This document shows positions 16,588 through 27,318 of a stretch of DNA of 64,000 nucleotides, one piece after another. The position numbers were made by a program, and so were the translations under genes. Within the stretch, counting starts at the first letter, position 1, and every line of letters starts with the position of its first letter. The notes under the pieces were generated by a model. It made no database searches, was not told the DNA's origin, and saw nothing but the letters and a program-made list of their open reading frames with translations. This stretch comes from Chelatococcus albus (GTDB lineage: Bacteria > Pseudomonadota > Alphaproteobacteria > Rhizobiales > Beijerinckiaceae): contig NZ_JASJEV010000007.1 in assembly GCF_030067675.1 (NCBI RefSeq), forward strand, positions 1 through 64,000, in the 5' to 3' direction.

Positions 16588-16785
16588 GAGGTTCGCGCGG
16601 GAGCCGTCCACGGTCATCCCGGGGCACGCCGCAGGCGTGAGCCCGGGAACCAGAACCGATGCGGGTGATCCAGGCAGCGCGACGCCCGCCGCGCTCTTGT
16701 CTGGACCAATGTCGTTTCTGGAACTGCCGCGAAGGCGGCCCCTTCGGGTCGGACAGCCGCGTCGCGGCTTCCGGGATGGCAGGGG
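16588..16785 (+). repeat. Dispersed palindromic repeat, copy 6 (best reference copy)
   Basis: Layout: a GAGGTTCGCGCGGGA box; a left end GTCATCCCGGGGCACGCCGC with its own small hairpin (CACGCCGCAGGCGTG); CCCGGGAACCAGAACCGATG; a variable middle; CGTTTCTGG; and GGACAGCCGCGTCGCGGC, a second hairpin, ending TTCCGGGATGGCAGGG. The outer ends (CATCCCGG/CCGGGATG) and the AACCAGAA/TTTCTGG pair are inverted, so the element can fold into a branched structure. It fills the 372-base gap between livF and the MarR gene; I see no gene there. Confidence 0.85.
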
Positions 16786-16888
16786 GGAGGCCGGATGGCC
16801 TTGCTCGCCGCCACGATCGCTCGATAGGGCCTGACGACAGTGGCGGCCGCGCCGCAGGCCGCATGGAAGAGACGACCAGGAAGACCGC

Positions 16889-17341
16889 ATGACCGCAGCC
16901 AGGACCGCCCGCCGCCACCGCACCGCCGAGGGCGCTTACGTCCTCGACGAGCAGGTGGGCTTCATCCTGCGCCAGGTCAGCCAGCGGCACGCCACCATCT
17001 TCGCCGCCATGATCGGCGACGAGCTGACGCCGACGCAATGGGCGGCGCTCGCCAAGCTCCTCGAAAAGGGGCCGACCTCGCAGAACCTCCTCGGCCGCCA
17101 GACGGCCATGGACGCCGCCACCATCAAGGGCGTGGTGGACCGGCTGACGAAGCGCGGCCTCACCGAGACGCGGCCCGACCCGCGCGACGCCCGCCGCCTC
17201 GTCGTCGCCCTCACCGAGGCCGGCCGGACGGTCGCCGAGCGCGCCCGCATCCAGGCCGAGGCCATCACCGAGGAAACGCTCGCTCCCCTCACGGCGGAGG
17301 AACGCGCGACCCTCGTGGAGCTCCTGAAGAAGCTCAGGTGA
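16889..17341 (+). CDS. MarR family transcriptional regulator
   Basis: The 150-aa protein has the MarR winged-helix fold: a dimerisation helix (VLDEQVGFILRQVSQRH), the recognition region (TSQNLLGRQTAMDAATIKGV) and the wing with DPRDARRLVVALTEAG. MarR proteins repress catabolic genes until an aromatic or heteroaromatic effector binds. Nicotinate pathways in other bacteria use MarR regulators that respond to 6-hydroxynicotinate. Lying between the transporter operon and the enamidase gene, it is the best candidate to bind the GTATAC sites at 3951 and 18846 (inference). Confidence 0.88.
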   Translation: MTAARTARRHRTAEGAYVLDEQVGFILRQVSQRHATIFAAMIGDELTPTQWAALAKLLEKGPTSQNLLGRQTAMDAATIKGVVDRLTKRGLTETRPDPRDARRLVVALTEAGRTVAERARIQAEAITEETLAPLTAEERATLVELLKKLR

Positions 17342-17352
17342 CGGGGCGCGGC

Positions 17353-17490
17353 TCACGCCGCCCGGCGGCTCTCCTCCTCGCGCAGCAGCCGGTCGACCAG
17401 GGCGTCGACCGCGGCTTCCGCCGCCGCGAGCGAGGCAGCGAGGCGCTCGTCGTGCCCTTCGGCCCGCAACTCCCGGGCCTCACCTACCAC
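17353..17490 (-). CDS. Possible small acidic protein downstream of the enamidase gene
   Basis: A 45-codon frame from GTG (17490) to TGA (17353-17355) on the minus strand encodes a charged, Ala/Glu-rich helical peptide (AASLAAAEAAVDALVDRLLR). It begins 29 bases after the enamidase stop in the same direction. I see no homologue, and the coding look could be chance in GC-rich DNA. It could also be the tail of a degraded gene. Confidence 0.25.
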   Translation of the reverse strand: MVGEARELRAEGHDERLAASLAAAEAAVDALVDRLLREEESRRAA

Positions 17491-17518
17491 CTCGTGCAGG
17501 GCGCCCCCGCCCCACGCC

Positions 17519-18721
17519 TCAGCGCGTCGGCACCACCTCGGCCACGCGCGTCGCCGGGGGAGTGTTGCGGCTGCGGCCGGTGCGCACGATGCCGTCGATG
17601 ACGGTCATGCCGATGCCCGGCAGGTCGCCGAGCCGGACGCTGTCCAGGAGGTCCCTGCCGGCCGAGTGCTGCGCCTTGTCCATCAGCACGAAATCGGCGG
17701 CGCGACCGACCTCGATGAGGCCGCAGTCGAGCTGGCGCATGCGCGCCGTGTTGCCGGTGGCGAAGCAGAAGGCGACCTCCGCCGGCACGTCGCCCAGCGA
17801 GGAGAGGAGCGAGATCATGCGCAGGATGCCGAGCGGCTGCACGCCCGAGCCCGCCGGCGCGTCCGTGCCGAGGATGACGCGGTTGAGGTCTCCCATCTCG
17901 CGAGCGATGCGCAGGGTGTAGAGGGCGGCACGCTCGTTGCCGTTGTGCACGAGTTCGAGCCCGCGCTTGCAGCCCTCGCAGATGCAGCGGATCTGGTCGT
18001 CGGGGAGGGCCGTGTGGCCGCCGTTGATGTGGCCGACGACGTCGGTGTCGGCCTCCAGTACCACGTCCTTGTCGATGAGGCCGGAGCCGGGGATAGAGGG
18101 GCCGCCGGTGTGGATCGTCGACTGGATGCCGTATTTGCGCGCCCAGGCCACCATCCTGCGCGCCGTCGGCCCGTCCTTGACGCCGCCGAGCCCCACCTCG
18201 CCGAGAAGCTTCACGCCCGCGTCGGCCAGGTCCTTGAAGTCCTCTTCGGTCATGTCCGGCTCGATGCAGGGGGCACCGGCGTGGATCTTCACCCCACCGG
18301 GGCGGAAGGCGGAGAAGGTGCGCTGCGCCGTGATCGCCATGGCCTTGAGGCCGACGACGTCGCGCGGGCGGCCGGGCGTGTGCACCTCGCCGGCGGAGAT
18401 CATGGTGGTGACGCCGCCGTGCAGGAAGCTGTCGATCCAGTTCAGCTGCTGCTGGCGCGGCGTCCAGTCGCCGGCGACGGGATGCACGTGGCTGTCGATG
18501 AGGCCGGGCGCCACCGTGGTGCCGTGGGCGTCGACGAGCGTCGTCGCCCCTTCCGTGTCGACGTCCTTCTCGCGGCCCACGGCGGTGATCCTGCCGTCGA
18601 CGGCCACGATGGTGTCGGCGTCGAGGATGGGCTGCCCGAGATCCCCGCTGAGCATCAGGCCGATGTTGCGGATGACGAGCTTCGTCGGACCGGCGGACTT
18701 CTGCGGCTCTTCATGCGCCAT
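17519..18721 (-). CDS. ena: Enamidase-like amidohydrolase (6-oxo-tetrahydronicotinate hydrolase)
   Basis: The 400-aa amidohydrolase-superfamily enzyme has the metal motif DSHVHP, HGGVTTMISAGEVHTPGR, HTGG, GHINGGHTA and GTDAPAG. I recall the same order and near-identical blocks, including the SRNTPPA end, in Eubacterium barkeri enamidase. That enzyme opens 1,4,5,6-tetrahydro-6-oxonicotinate to 2-formylglutarate and ammonia in the cytoplasm, the step after hydroxynicotinate reductase. Start ATG 18721 follows GAGGGGAATGTC; a longer frame would add an unrelated 44-residue tail. It is transcribed divergently from the ferredoxin gene across a shared GTATAC site. Confidence 0.8.
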   Translation of the reverse strand: MAHEEPQKSAGPTKLVIRNIGLMLSGDLGQPILDADTIVAVDGRITAVGREKDVDTEGATTLVDAHGTTVAPGLIDSHVHPVAGDWTPRQQQLNWIDSFLHGGVTTMISAGEVHTPGRPRDVVGLKAMAITAQRTFSAFRPGGVKIHAGAPCIEPDMTEEDFKDLADAGVKLLGEVGLGGVKDGPTARRMVAWARKYGIQSTIHTGGPSIPGSGLIDKDVVLEADTDVVGHINGGHTALPDDQIRCICEGCKRGLELVHNGNERAALYTLRIAREMGDLNRVILGTDAPAGSGVQPLGILRMISLLSSLGDVPAEVAFCFATGNTARMRQLDCGLIEVGRAADFVLMDKAQHSAGRDLLDSVRLGDLPGIGMTVIDGIVRTGRSRNTPPATRVAEVVPTR

Positions 18722-18810
18722 GTGACATTCCCCTCTCGACACGACTCTCGCGTCGACGCAGCCCGCGGCAAAAGCGAGGCGGCGCCTTGGTTTCAGCCCT
18801 TCGAGGGCGG

Positions 18811-18860
18811 TTGACAAAGTCTCCGCACCGCCCTTATTTTTGTTAGTATACAAACAAACA
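18811..18860. promoter_or_regulatory. Divergent promoter and GTATAC operator between ena and the ferredoxin gene
   Basis: Plus strand: TTGACA (18811-18816), 17 bases, TTATTT (18834-18839), then TTAGTATACAAACAAAC with GTATAC at 18846-18851. Minus strand: TTGCCG, 16 bases, TATACT, where the -10 overlaps the same GTATAC. The box therefore sits near the start of plus-strand transcription and within the minus-strand -10, so one repressor could shut both units. The layout matches the site at 3917-3965 in sequence and spacing. Confidence 0.55.
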
Positions 18861-18861
18861 A

Positions 18862-19015
18862 GCGGCCGGCAAGGCTGCTGAGATGCAAGGAGGCGGCCGG
18901 CAAGGCCGCTCTGATCAAAGGAAAGGCGGCCGCCAAGGCCGCGAGACTGGCCAAGGCCGCGAGACTGAAAGAGGCCGCCGGATGCCGCGGGGCGGAAGGG
19001 CCGCCCGCCGGGCCG
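18862..19015 (+). repeat. AAGGCCGC-rich leader of the ferredoxin gene
   Basis: Imperfect tandem copies of a 15-33 base unit built on (C)AAGGCCGC: AAGGCTGCTGAG, AAGGCCGCTCTG, then AAGGCCGCGAGACTG twice in a row. It lies between the GTATAC box and the ferredoxin start and parallels the GGCCGC-rich leader at 3966. No convincing ORF covers it. With the promoter it accounts for the 313-base gap 18722-19034. Confidence 0.5.
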
Positions 19016-19034
19016 GAGCGAGAGAGACGAGCCA

Positions 19035-19364
19035 ATGCCTTACGCCGTCACCGACGGGTGCATCCGCTGCAAGTACATGGACTGCGTCGAGGTCTGCCCG
19101 GTCGACTGCTTCTACGAGGGGGAGGTGATGCTCGTCATCCACCCCGACGAATGCATCGACTGCGGGGTCTGCGAACCGGAATGCCCGGCCGAGGCCATCG
19201 TGCCGGATACCGACCCGCGGGCGGAGAAGTGGATCCAGATCAATGCCCGCTACGCCGCAATCTGGCCCAACATCACGGAGAAAGGAGCCGTGCCGGCGGA
19301 CGCGGACGATTGGAAACACATTCCAGACAAGGAGAATTATCTCCTTACAACGAATAAAATGTAA
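19035..19364 (+). CDS. fdxA: 7Fe ferredoxin (FdxA type)
   Basis: The 109-aa ferredoxin has cysteines at 9, 12, 17, 21, 25, 40, 43, 46 and 50, the Azotobacter FdI pattern shifted by one, for one 3Fe-4S and one 4Fe-4S cluster. The C-terminal helix region ([19 protein letters not shown]) is typical. It carries low-potential electrons in the cytoplasm. Pairing with a ferredoxin-NADP+ reductase 165 bases downstream and with the divergent enamidase gene suggests that it feeds the hydroxynicotinate reductase. The last codons are AT-rich and contain a small hairpin (AAGGAGA, 4 bases, TCTCCTT). Confidence 0.9.
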   Translation: MPYAVTDGCIRCKYMDCVEVCPVDCFYEGEVMLVIHPDECIDCGVCEPECPAEAIVPDTDPRAEKWIQINARYAAIWPNITEKGAVPADADDWKHIPDKENYLLTTNKM

Positions 19365-19529
19365 AATTGCTTGCCAAACAGTGCGACTTCGGGCAAAGGA
19401 AGGCCGGATAGCCCCTCGCACCAAGGTTGCCTGTCGAGCGGCGCCGCTGTCGCAGTGACGCCGGACCTGTGAACTGCGTCCCAACGAGACGGAACGAACC
19501 TCACGGATCGAAAGCCAGGATCGAACACC

Positions 19530-20303
19530 ATGAGCAACTTCAACGAGGAACGCGTCCTGAGCGTGCACCACTGGACCGACACGCTCTTCAGCTTCACGAC
19601 GACCCGCGACCCCGGCTTCCGCTTCAAGAACGGCCAGTTCACCATGATCGGCATTCCCGTGAACGGGAAGCCGCTCCTGCGCGCCTACAGCGTGGTGAGC
19701 CCCAACTATGACGACAAGCTCGAGTTCTTCTCCATCAAGGTGCCGGACGGGCCGCTGACCTCGCGCCTGCAGCACCTGAAGGAGGGCGACCCGATCATCG
19801 TGTCGCGCAAGGCCACCGGCACGCTCGTGCTCGACAATCTCATGCCCGGCAAGCGCCTCTATCTGCTTGGCACGGGCACGGGGCTTGCTCCCTTCCTGTC
19901 GATCATCCGCGATCCGGAGACTTACGAACGCTTCGAGAAGGTCGTGCTGCTGCACGGCTGCCGCCAGATCGCCGAGCTCGCCTACGGCGAGATGATCACG
20001 CGCGACCTGCCGCAGGACGAGTTCCTCGGCGAGGAGATCCGCAACAAGCTCATCTACTACCCGACCGTGACGCGCGAGCCCTTCCGCAACCGCGGCCGCG
20101 TGACCGACCTCATCACGTCGAACAAGCTTTTCGACGACATCGGCCTGCCGCCCCTCGACCCGGAGGCGGACCGCGTCATGCTCTGCGGCAGCCCGCAGAT
20201 GCTGCAGGACCTGCGCGTCATCCTCGACGAGCGTGGCTTCGTGGAAGGCAACCACGGCGAGCCGGGCCACTATGTCATCGAGAAGGCCTTCGCCGAGCGC
20301 TGA
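19530..20303 (+). CDS. fpr: Ferredoxin--NADP+ reductase
   Basis: The 257-aa flavoprotein is of the bacterial subclass-I FPR type: the FAD-binding motif RAYSVVSP (~residues 51-58), the NADP-binding GTGTGLAPFLSI (~113-124) and a C-terminus ending AFAER. The enzyme exchanges electrons between NADPH and ferredoxin or flavodoxin. It follows the 7Fe ferredoxin gene in the same direction and precedes a strong terminator. As well as its general redox role, it could supply reduced ferredoxin for ring reduction in this cluster. AGGATCG precedes the ATG. Confidence 0.9.
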   Translation: MSNFNEERVLSVHHWTDTLFSFTTTRDPGFRFKNGQFTMIGIPVNGKPLLRAYSVVSPNYDDKLEFFSIKVPDGPLTSRLQHLKEGDPIIVSRKATGTLVLDNLMPGKRLYLLGTGTGLAPFLSIIRDPETYERFEKVVLLHGCRQIAELAYGEMITRDLPQDEFLGEEIRNKLIYYPTVTREPFRNRGRVTDLITSNKLFDDIGLPPLDPEADRVMLCGSPQMLQDLRVILDERGFVEGNHGEPGHYVIEKAFAER

Positions 20304-20332
20304 CACCCTCTCCCTCCTGCTCCTCTCCTCGT

Positions 20333-20365
20333 GCCGGCCGGTCCCCACCCGGCCGGCTTCTTTTT
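20333..20365 (+). terminator. Rho-independent terminator after fpr
   Basis: A perfect 9-bp stem, GCCGGCCGG (20333-20341) and CCGGCCGGC (20349-20357), with a 7-base loop is followed by TTCTTTTT. It ends the fdxA-fpr unit and insulates it from the SOS cassette. Confidence 0.85.
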
Positions 20366-20460
20366 GGGTGCCTCATGCCGCGCGCCTCCCGGCGACCGGG
20401 ACGGCGCGGGCGAGAGGCCCGCGCGGGGAAACGCCCTCCGCCATCCACGGGCTTGATCTT

Positions 20461-20475
20461 GTTCTTGTTTTGTTC
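20461..20475 (+). promoter_or_regulatory. LexA (SOS) box of the mutasome cassette
   Basis: GTTC-TTGTTTT-GTTC is an exact match to the alphaproteobacterial LexA direct repeat GTTC-N7-GTTC. It stands just upstream of imuA-imuB-dnaE2, the standard arrangement for DNA-damage induction. Confidence 0.9.
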
Positions 20476-20504
20476 TTATCATGGTTCCCTCAACGGGTGC
20501 CGTG

Positions 20505-21365
20505 ATGGACAGCGTCGTCGTTTCAACCACCTTGCGGGGCCGGGCCACGTCGCGGGGGCGCGAGCGGGATGCCGCGGTGGCGCACCTGCGCCGACTCCTG
20601 CCGCGGCTCGAGCACCTCGGCACGGCGGAACGGCCGGCCCTGCCCCTCGGCGTCGCCGCCGTCGACGCCTGCCTGCCGCGGGGAGGCCTCGCCGCCGATG
20701 CCCTGCACGAGATCGTGCCCGAGAGCTACGGCGACATGCCGGCAGCCTTCGGCTTCCTCGTCGCGCTCGCCGGCCGCCTGCTCGCGGCCCAGGCGCGGGC
20801 GGGGGATGAGGCGCAGGCGGCGCCGGAAGCGTGGGACGCCCCGCTCCTCCTCGTCGTTTCCGCCCGCGGCCTCGCCGACTGCGGCCGGCTCTACGGCCCC
20901 GGCCTGCAGACGCTCGGGCTCGATCCGGGGCGCCTCACGCTCGTCGAGGCGGGCGACGAGCGGGACGCCCTGTGGGCCCTGGAGGAGATCGCGACCGCCC
21001 GGGCCGCGCCCGTCGCGGCGGGTTGCCTCGGCGCCGATCTCGACCTCACGGCGAGCCGCCGCCTGCATCTGGCGGCGGGCACGGCCGGCCTGCCGCTCCT
21101 CCTCCTGCGCCCGCGCGGCGCCGAGCCGGCGAGCGCGGCGGCGACGCGCTGGCGCATCGCGGCCGCGGCCGCCGGGCGCGACCGCTTCGGCTCTCTCCGG
21201 CGGCCGCGCTGGCGGGCGGCGCTCGCACGCTGCCGCAACGGGCATCCCGGGGCATGGGTGTTGGAGTTCGATCATGCCGCGCATCGTTTCGGTCTGGTTT
21301 CCGCGCTGGCCGATCACGCGCTTCCTGCAGGCGCAGGCGCGCGTTCCGCCGCGGGACCGGCGTGA
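20505..21365 (+). CDS. imuA: ImuA, SOS mutasome accessory protein
   Basis: The 286-aa RecA/SulA-like protein is of the alphaproteobacterial ImuA type: PLGVAAVDACLPRGGL near residue 45, LHEIVPESYGDMPAA and DAPLLLVVSARGLADCGRLYGPGL. It works with ImuB and DnaE2 in error-prone translesion synthesis. An in-frame ATG at 20481 lies only 6 bases after the LexA box, so 20505 is preferred, but neither start has a clear ribosome site. The 3' end overlaps imuB by 92 bases, which suggests coupled translation. Confidence 0.85.
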   Translation: MDSVVVSTTLRGRATSRGRERDAAVAHLRRLLPRLEHLGTAERPALPLGVAAVDACLPRGGLAADALHEIVPESYGDMPAAFGFLVALAGRLLAAQARAGDEAQAAPEAWDAPLLLVVSARGLADCGRLYGPGLQTLGLDPGRLTLVEAGDERDALWALEEIATARAAPVAAGCLGADLDLTASRRLHLAAGTAGLPLLLLRPRGAEPASAAATRWRIAAAAAGRDRFGSLRRPRWRAALARCRNGHPGAWVLEFDHAAHRFGLVSALADHALPAGAGARSAAGPA

Positions 21366-22884
21366 CCCGGTCGACCCCGCCCTGCCCTTCATCCTCTCGG
21401 TCGAGGGCAGCGGCGGGCCGCGCATCGCCGCCGTCAATGCCGCCGGCGCGGCGCTGCGGCTCGCCGTCGGCGACACCCTCGCCGACGCGCGGGCGAAGGC
21501 CGGCGGGCTGCAGGTGCGCCCCGCCGACCCGGCTGCCGACGACGCGGCGCTCAACCGCCTCGCCCGCTGGGCGACGCGCTACACCCCCTCGGTCGCCCCC
21601 TGGAACGAGGAGAACGGCGCCGACGGCCTCTTCCTCGACGTCACCGGCGCCACGCATCTCCTCGGCGGCGAGGCGGGCCTGCTCGCCGACCTCGCCCGGC
21701 GCCTCGCCCGCTTCGGCCTGCCGGCCCGCCTCGCCCTCGCCGGCACGCCCGGCGCCGCCTGGGCCGTGGCGCATTACGGCGGCGGGGCCGAGGGGGCGGG
21801 CGCCGACGCCGCCTCGCCCGGCGTGATCGTGCCCAGCATGATCGTGCCTTCCGGCGCGGAGGCGCGCGCCCTCGCCCCCCTGCCCATCGCCGCCCTGCGC
21901 CTGCCGCCGGCGATGTGCACCACCCTGCGCCGTCTCGGCGTGAAGCGCGTCGCCGATCTCATGCGCAATCCGCGCGCCCCCTTCGCCACGCGCTTCGGCA
22001 AGGAGCTCCTCGCCCGCCTCGACCGGGCGCTGGGGTATCTGCCCGAGCCGATCTCCCCCCTCGGACCGGAGCCCGCCTACGGCGCCTGCCGCCAGCTCCT
22101 CGAGCCCATCGGCACGAAGGACGCCGTCGCCACGGTGGCAGAGGACCTGATGGGGGATCTCGCGCCGCAGCTCGCGCGCGACGGCGTCGGCGCCCGCATG
22201 CTCGCCCTCACCCTCTACCGCGTCGACGGGGGGACCTTCACGCTCGACATCGGACTTGCCGCCGCCACGCGCGACCCCCGCCATGTTGCGCGGCTCGCCG
22301 CCCTGCGGCTGGACGCCGCGGCGGAGACGGTCGACGCCGGCTTCGGCTTCGAGACCATCCGCCTCGATGCAACCGCCGTCGAACCCGTGCCGGAGCTCTC
22401 CCGGGCGCTCGTGGCGACGGGCGACCGCACGGCGATGCGGGAACGCCACACCCGCCTCGTCGACGCACTGCGCCAGCGCCTCGGCCCGGGCAGCGTGCGG
22501 CGGCTCTGGCCGGTCGAGAGCTTCGTGCCCGAGCGGGCCGTCCGCGCCCGCCCCGCCGGCGGCGAGGCCCCGGCGTGGCCGCGGCCGCGGACCGACCGGG
22601 CACGGCCGCTCCTCCTCCTGCCGCGGGCGGAGCCTGCGGAGGTCCTCGCCCTCGTGCCCGAGGGCCCGCCGCGGCGCTTCCGCTGGCGCGGCGTGTCGCA
22701 CCGCGTCGCCGGAGTGCAGGGGCCGGAGCGCATCGCTGCCGAATGGTGGCACGCCCCCGGCGCGACGCGGGACTATTACGTCGTCGAGGACGAGGCGGGG
22801 CGGCGCTTCTGGCTCTATCGCGAGGGCCTCTACGGCCGCGAGACGGATGCGCCGCGCTGGTTCGTGCACGGCCTGTTCGGGTGA
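21274..22884 (+). CDS. imuB: ImuB, inactive Y-family polymerase of the SOS mutasome
   Basis: The 536-aa Y-family-like protein starts [12 protein letters not shown] where active polymerases have the catalytic DxD; the acidic residues are missing, as known for ImuB. A fingers/thumb-like region, an HhH segment ([13 protein letters not shown]) and a C-terminal tail ending [10 protein letters not shown] follow. ImuB links DnaE2 to the beta clamp in family members; I did not identify a clean clamp motif. It is followed after 10 bases by dnaE2 with GGAGGAGG as ribosome site. Confidence 0.9.
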   Translation: MPRIVSVWFPRWPITRFLQAQARVPPRDRRDPVDPALPFILSVEGSGGPRIAAVNAAGAALRLAVGDTLADARAKAGGLQVRPADPAADDAALNRLARWATRYTPSVAPWNEENGADGLFLDVTGATHLLGGEAGLLADLARRLARFGLPARLALAGTPGAAWAVAHYGGGAEGAGADAASPGVIVPSMIVPSGAEARALAPLPIAALRLPPAMCTTLRRLGVKRVADLMRNPRAPFATRFGKELLARLDRALGYLPEPISPLGPEPAYGACRQLLEPIGTKDAVATVAEDLMGDLAPQLARDGVGARMLALTLYRVDGGTFTLDIGLAAATRDPRHVARLAALRLDAAAETVDAGFGFETIRLDATAVEPVPELSRALVATGDRTAMRERHTRLVDALRQRLGPGSVRRLWPVESFVPERAVRARPAGGEAPAWPRPRTDRARPLLLLPRAEPAEVLALVPEGPPRRFRWRGVSHRVAGVQGPERIAAEWWHAPGATRDYYVVEDEAGRRFWLYREGLYGRETDAPRWFVHGLFG

Positions 22885-22894
22885 GGAGGAGGCC

Positions 22895-26170
<3,276 letters not shown>

Positions 26171-26201
26171 GGCTGGAGGCGGCGGCCCCCCGCCGGCAGC
26201 C

Positions 26202-26750
26202 TCAGGCGGCCGGCGGGCAGGCGCCGCGCAGATCGCGGTTCCAGGGCATGCGCAGGAGGAGGCGGGCCATAGCGCAGAAGCCGGTGACGCCGGCGGTGAT
26301 CAGCCCCGCGCCGACGAAGGCGGGCACGACGAGGAACCAGGGAGAGACGACGAGCCCGAGGAGCGAGCCGCCGAGGGCGAGCGCGCCGGCGGCGATCTGC
26401 ACCTGCCGCTGCAGCTCGAGCGGCCGGCCGCGGTCGGCCGCGACGGGGAGCCCCGCCTTCTTCCAGGCGTCGAGGCCGCCCGCAAGGAGATAGACACCCG
26501 CTGCCCCGCGGGCCCTGGCGGCAAGGCGCGCGGCATTGCCCGCCGTGCGCGCACCGCTGCGGCAGAGGAAGATCACGGCCGCGCCCGGCGGCGGGGCGAA
26601 CTCCGCCCGGTCGAGCAGCGACAGGGGCAGATGCCGGGCCCCGGGAATGCGCTCGCGCGCAAATTCATCCGCCTCGCGGATGTCGACGAGGAGGGCGCCG
26701 CCGTCGCAGAGGCGCCTGGCATCCGCCGGGGAGAGGACTGGAAGGGACAT
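26202..26750 (-). CDS. Rhodanese domain protein with C-terminal membrane segment (YgaP-like)
   Basis: The 182-aa protein has a rhodanese domain (1-~105) with active-site loop CRSGAR (Cys63) and LLVDIREADEF, then a DUF2892-like hydrophobic region (~118-160) that should form two membrane helices. This matches E. coli YgaP, a membrane sulfurtransferase that holds persulfide on the loop cysteine. It lies 28 bases downstream of an ArsR-type persulfide regulator on the same strand, so the two likely form a sulfide/sulfane-sulfur response operon. Confidence 0.88.
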   Translation of the reverse strand: MSLPVLSPADARRLCDGGALLVDIREADEFARERIPGARHLPLSLLDRAEFAPPPGAAVIFLCRSGARTAGNAARLAARARGAAGVYLLAGGLDAWKKAGLPVAADRGRPLELQRQVQIAAGALALGGSLLGLVVSPWFLVVPAFVGAGLITAGVTGFCAMARLLLRMPWNRDLRGACPPAA

Positions 26751-26778
26751 GCTGAACTCCCGCGGTCGGTGATCGGTC

Positions 26779-27114
26779 TCAGTGATCTTTCTCTGGCCGG
26801 CAATAGAGCCCGTGCAGCGTCGCGAACAGGTGCTCCACCCGGGGATCGGCGATGCGATACCAGAGCGTCTGGCTCTCCCGGCGATAGGTGACGACGCCCT
26901 CCTCCCGCATCCGCGCGAGGTGCTGGGAAAGCGCGGACTGCGACAGGCCCACCGCCTCCGCGAGCCTGCCCACGTTCGCCTCTCCCCACTCGACGAGCTT
27001 GCAGAGGATCATCAGGCGCCGCTCGTTGGCGAGGGCGCGCAGCATCCCGGCGACTTCCCGCGCCGTCCGCTCGAACGCCTCGATGTCGATCGTCTCGCTC
27101 ACCGTCCATTCCAT
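26779..27114 (-). CDS. ArsR-family persulfide-responsive regulator (BigR/SqrR-like)
   Basis: The 111-aa winged-helix repressor has a recognition helix VGLSQSALSQHLARMREEG. Only two cysteines occur, Cys38 (LMILCKL) and Cys105 (HGLYCRP), the spacing of the dithiol pair in BigR/SqrR that forms a disulfide or polysulfide bridge with reactive sulfur species. Repression would be lifted on bridging. It is followed by the rhodanese gene and preceded by an AT-rich dyad that probably serves as its own operator. Confidence 0.85.
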   Translation of the reverse strand: MEWTVSETIDIEAFERTAREVAGMLRALANERRLMILCKLVEWGEANVGRLAEAVGLSQSALSQHLARMREEGVVTYRRESQTLWYRIADPRVEHLFATLHGLYCRPEKDH

Positions 27115-27123
27115 AAGGCATTA

Positions 27124-27144
27124 CTAATTTAGCAATATCTAATG
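27124..27144 (-). promoter_or_regulatory. Operator/promoter of the persulfide-responsive operon
   Basis: An AT-rich island 10 bases upstream of the regulator start contains TTAG-N6-CTAA (27130-27143) within AATTTAGCAATATCTAAT. The dyad suits an ArsR dimer and overlaps where the minus-strand promoter must be. Exact BigR consensus not verified. Confidence 0.55.
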
Positions 27145-27318
27145 CACAGATCAAGCTCGCGCCGGCCCCCGCGAACGGGGCACGCGGGCGGGCCGGTCCA
27201 TCGGCCGGGCATTCGTCGAGGAACCGCGAACAGGGCGAGCGATCCCGTGGCCGATGCCGCAACAGGGCGAGTGGCGGGCGCCTGTTCGCGCGCCCCGTCA
27301 GGCCGCCCGCCCCGCGCC

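Noticed and set aside
17342-17518. A certain gene in the short stretch between marR and ena
   Set aside because: Only a 45-codon Ala/Glu-rich frame without homologue; listed at low confidence instead of as a firm gene.
18862-19015. CRISPR-like array upstream of the ferredoxin gene
   Set aside because: Units vary in length and sequence, there are no regular spacers and no cas genes in the window.
19329-19346. Hairpin AAGGAGA-N4-TCTCCTT as a terminator between fdxA and fpr
   Set aside because: It is inside the last ferredoxin codons, the stem is weak and no T-run follows; a strong terminator exists after fpr.
20481-20483. ATG 20481 as the imuA start
   Set aside because: Only 6 bases follow the LexA box, leaving little room for a promoter and ribosome site; kept as an alternative in the imuA entry.
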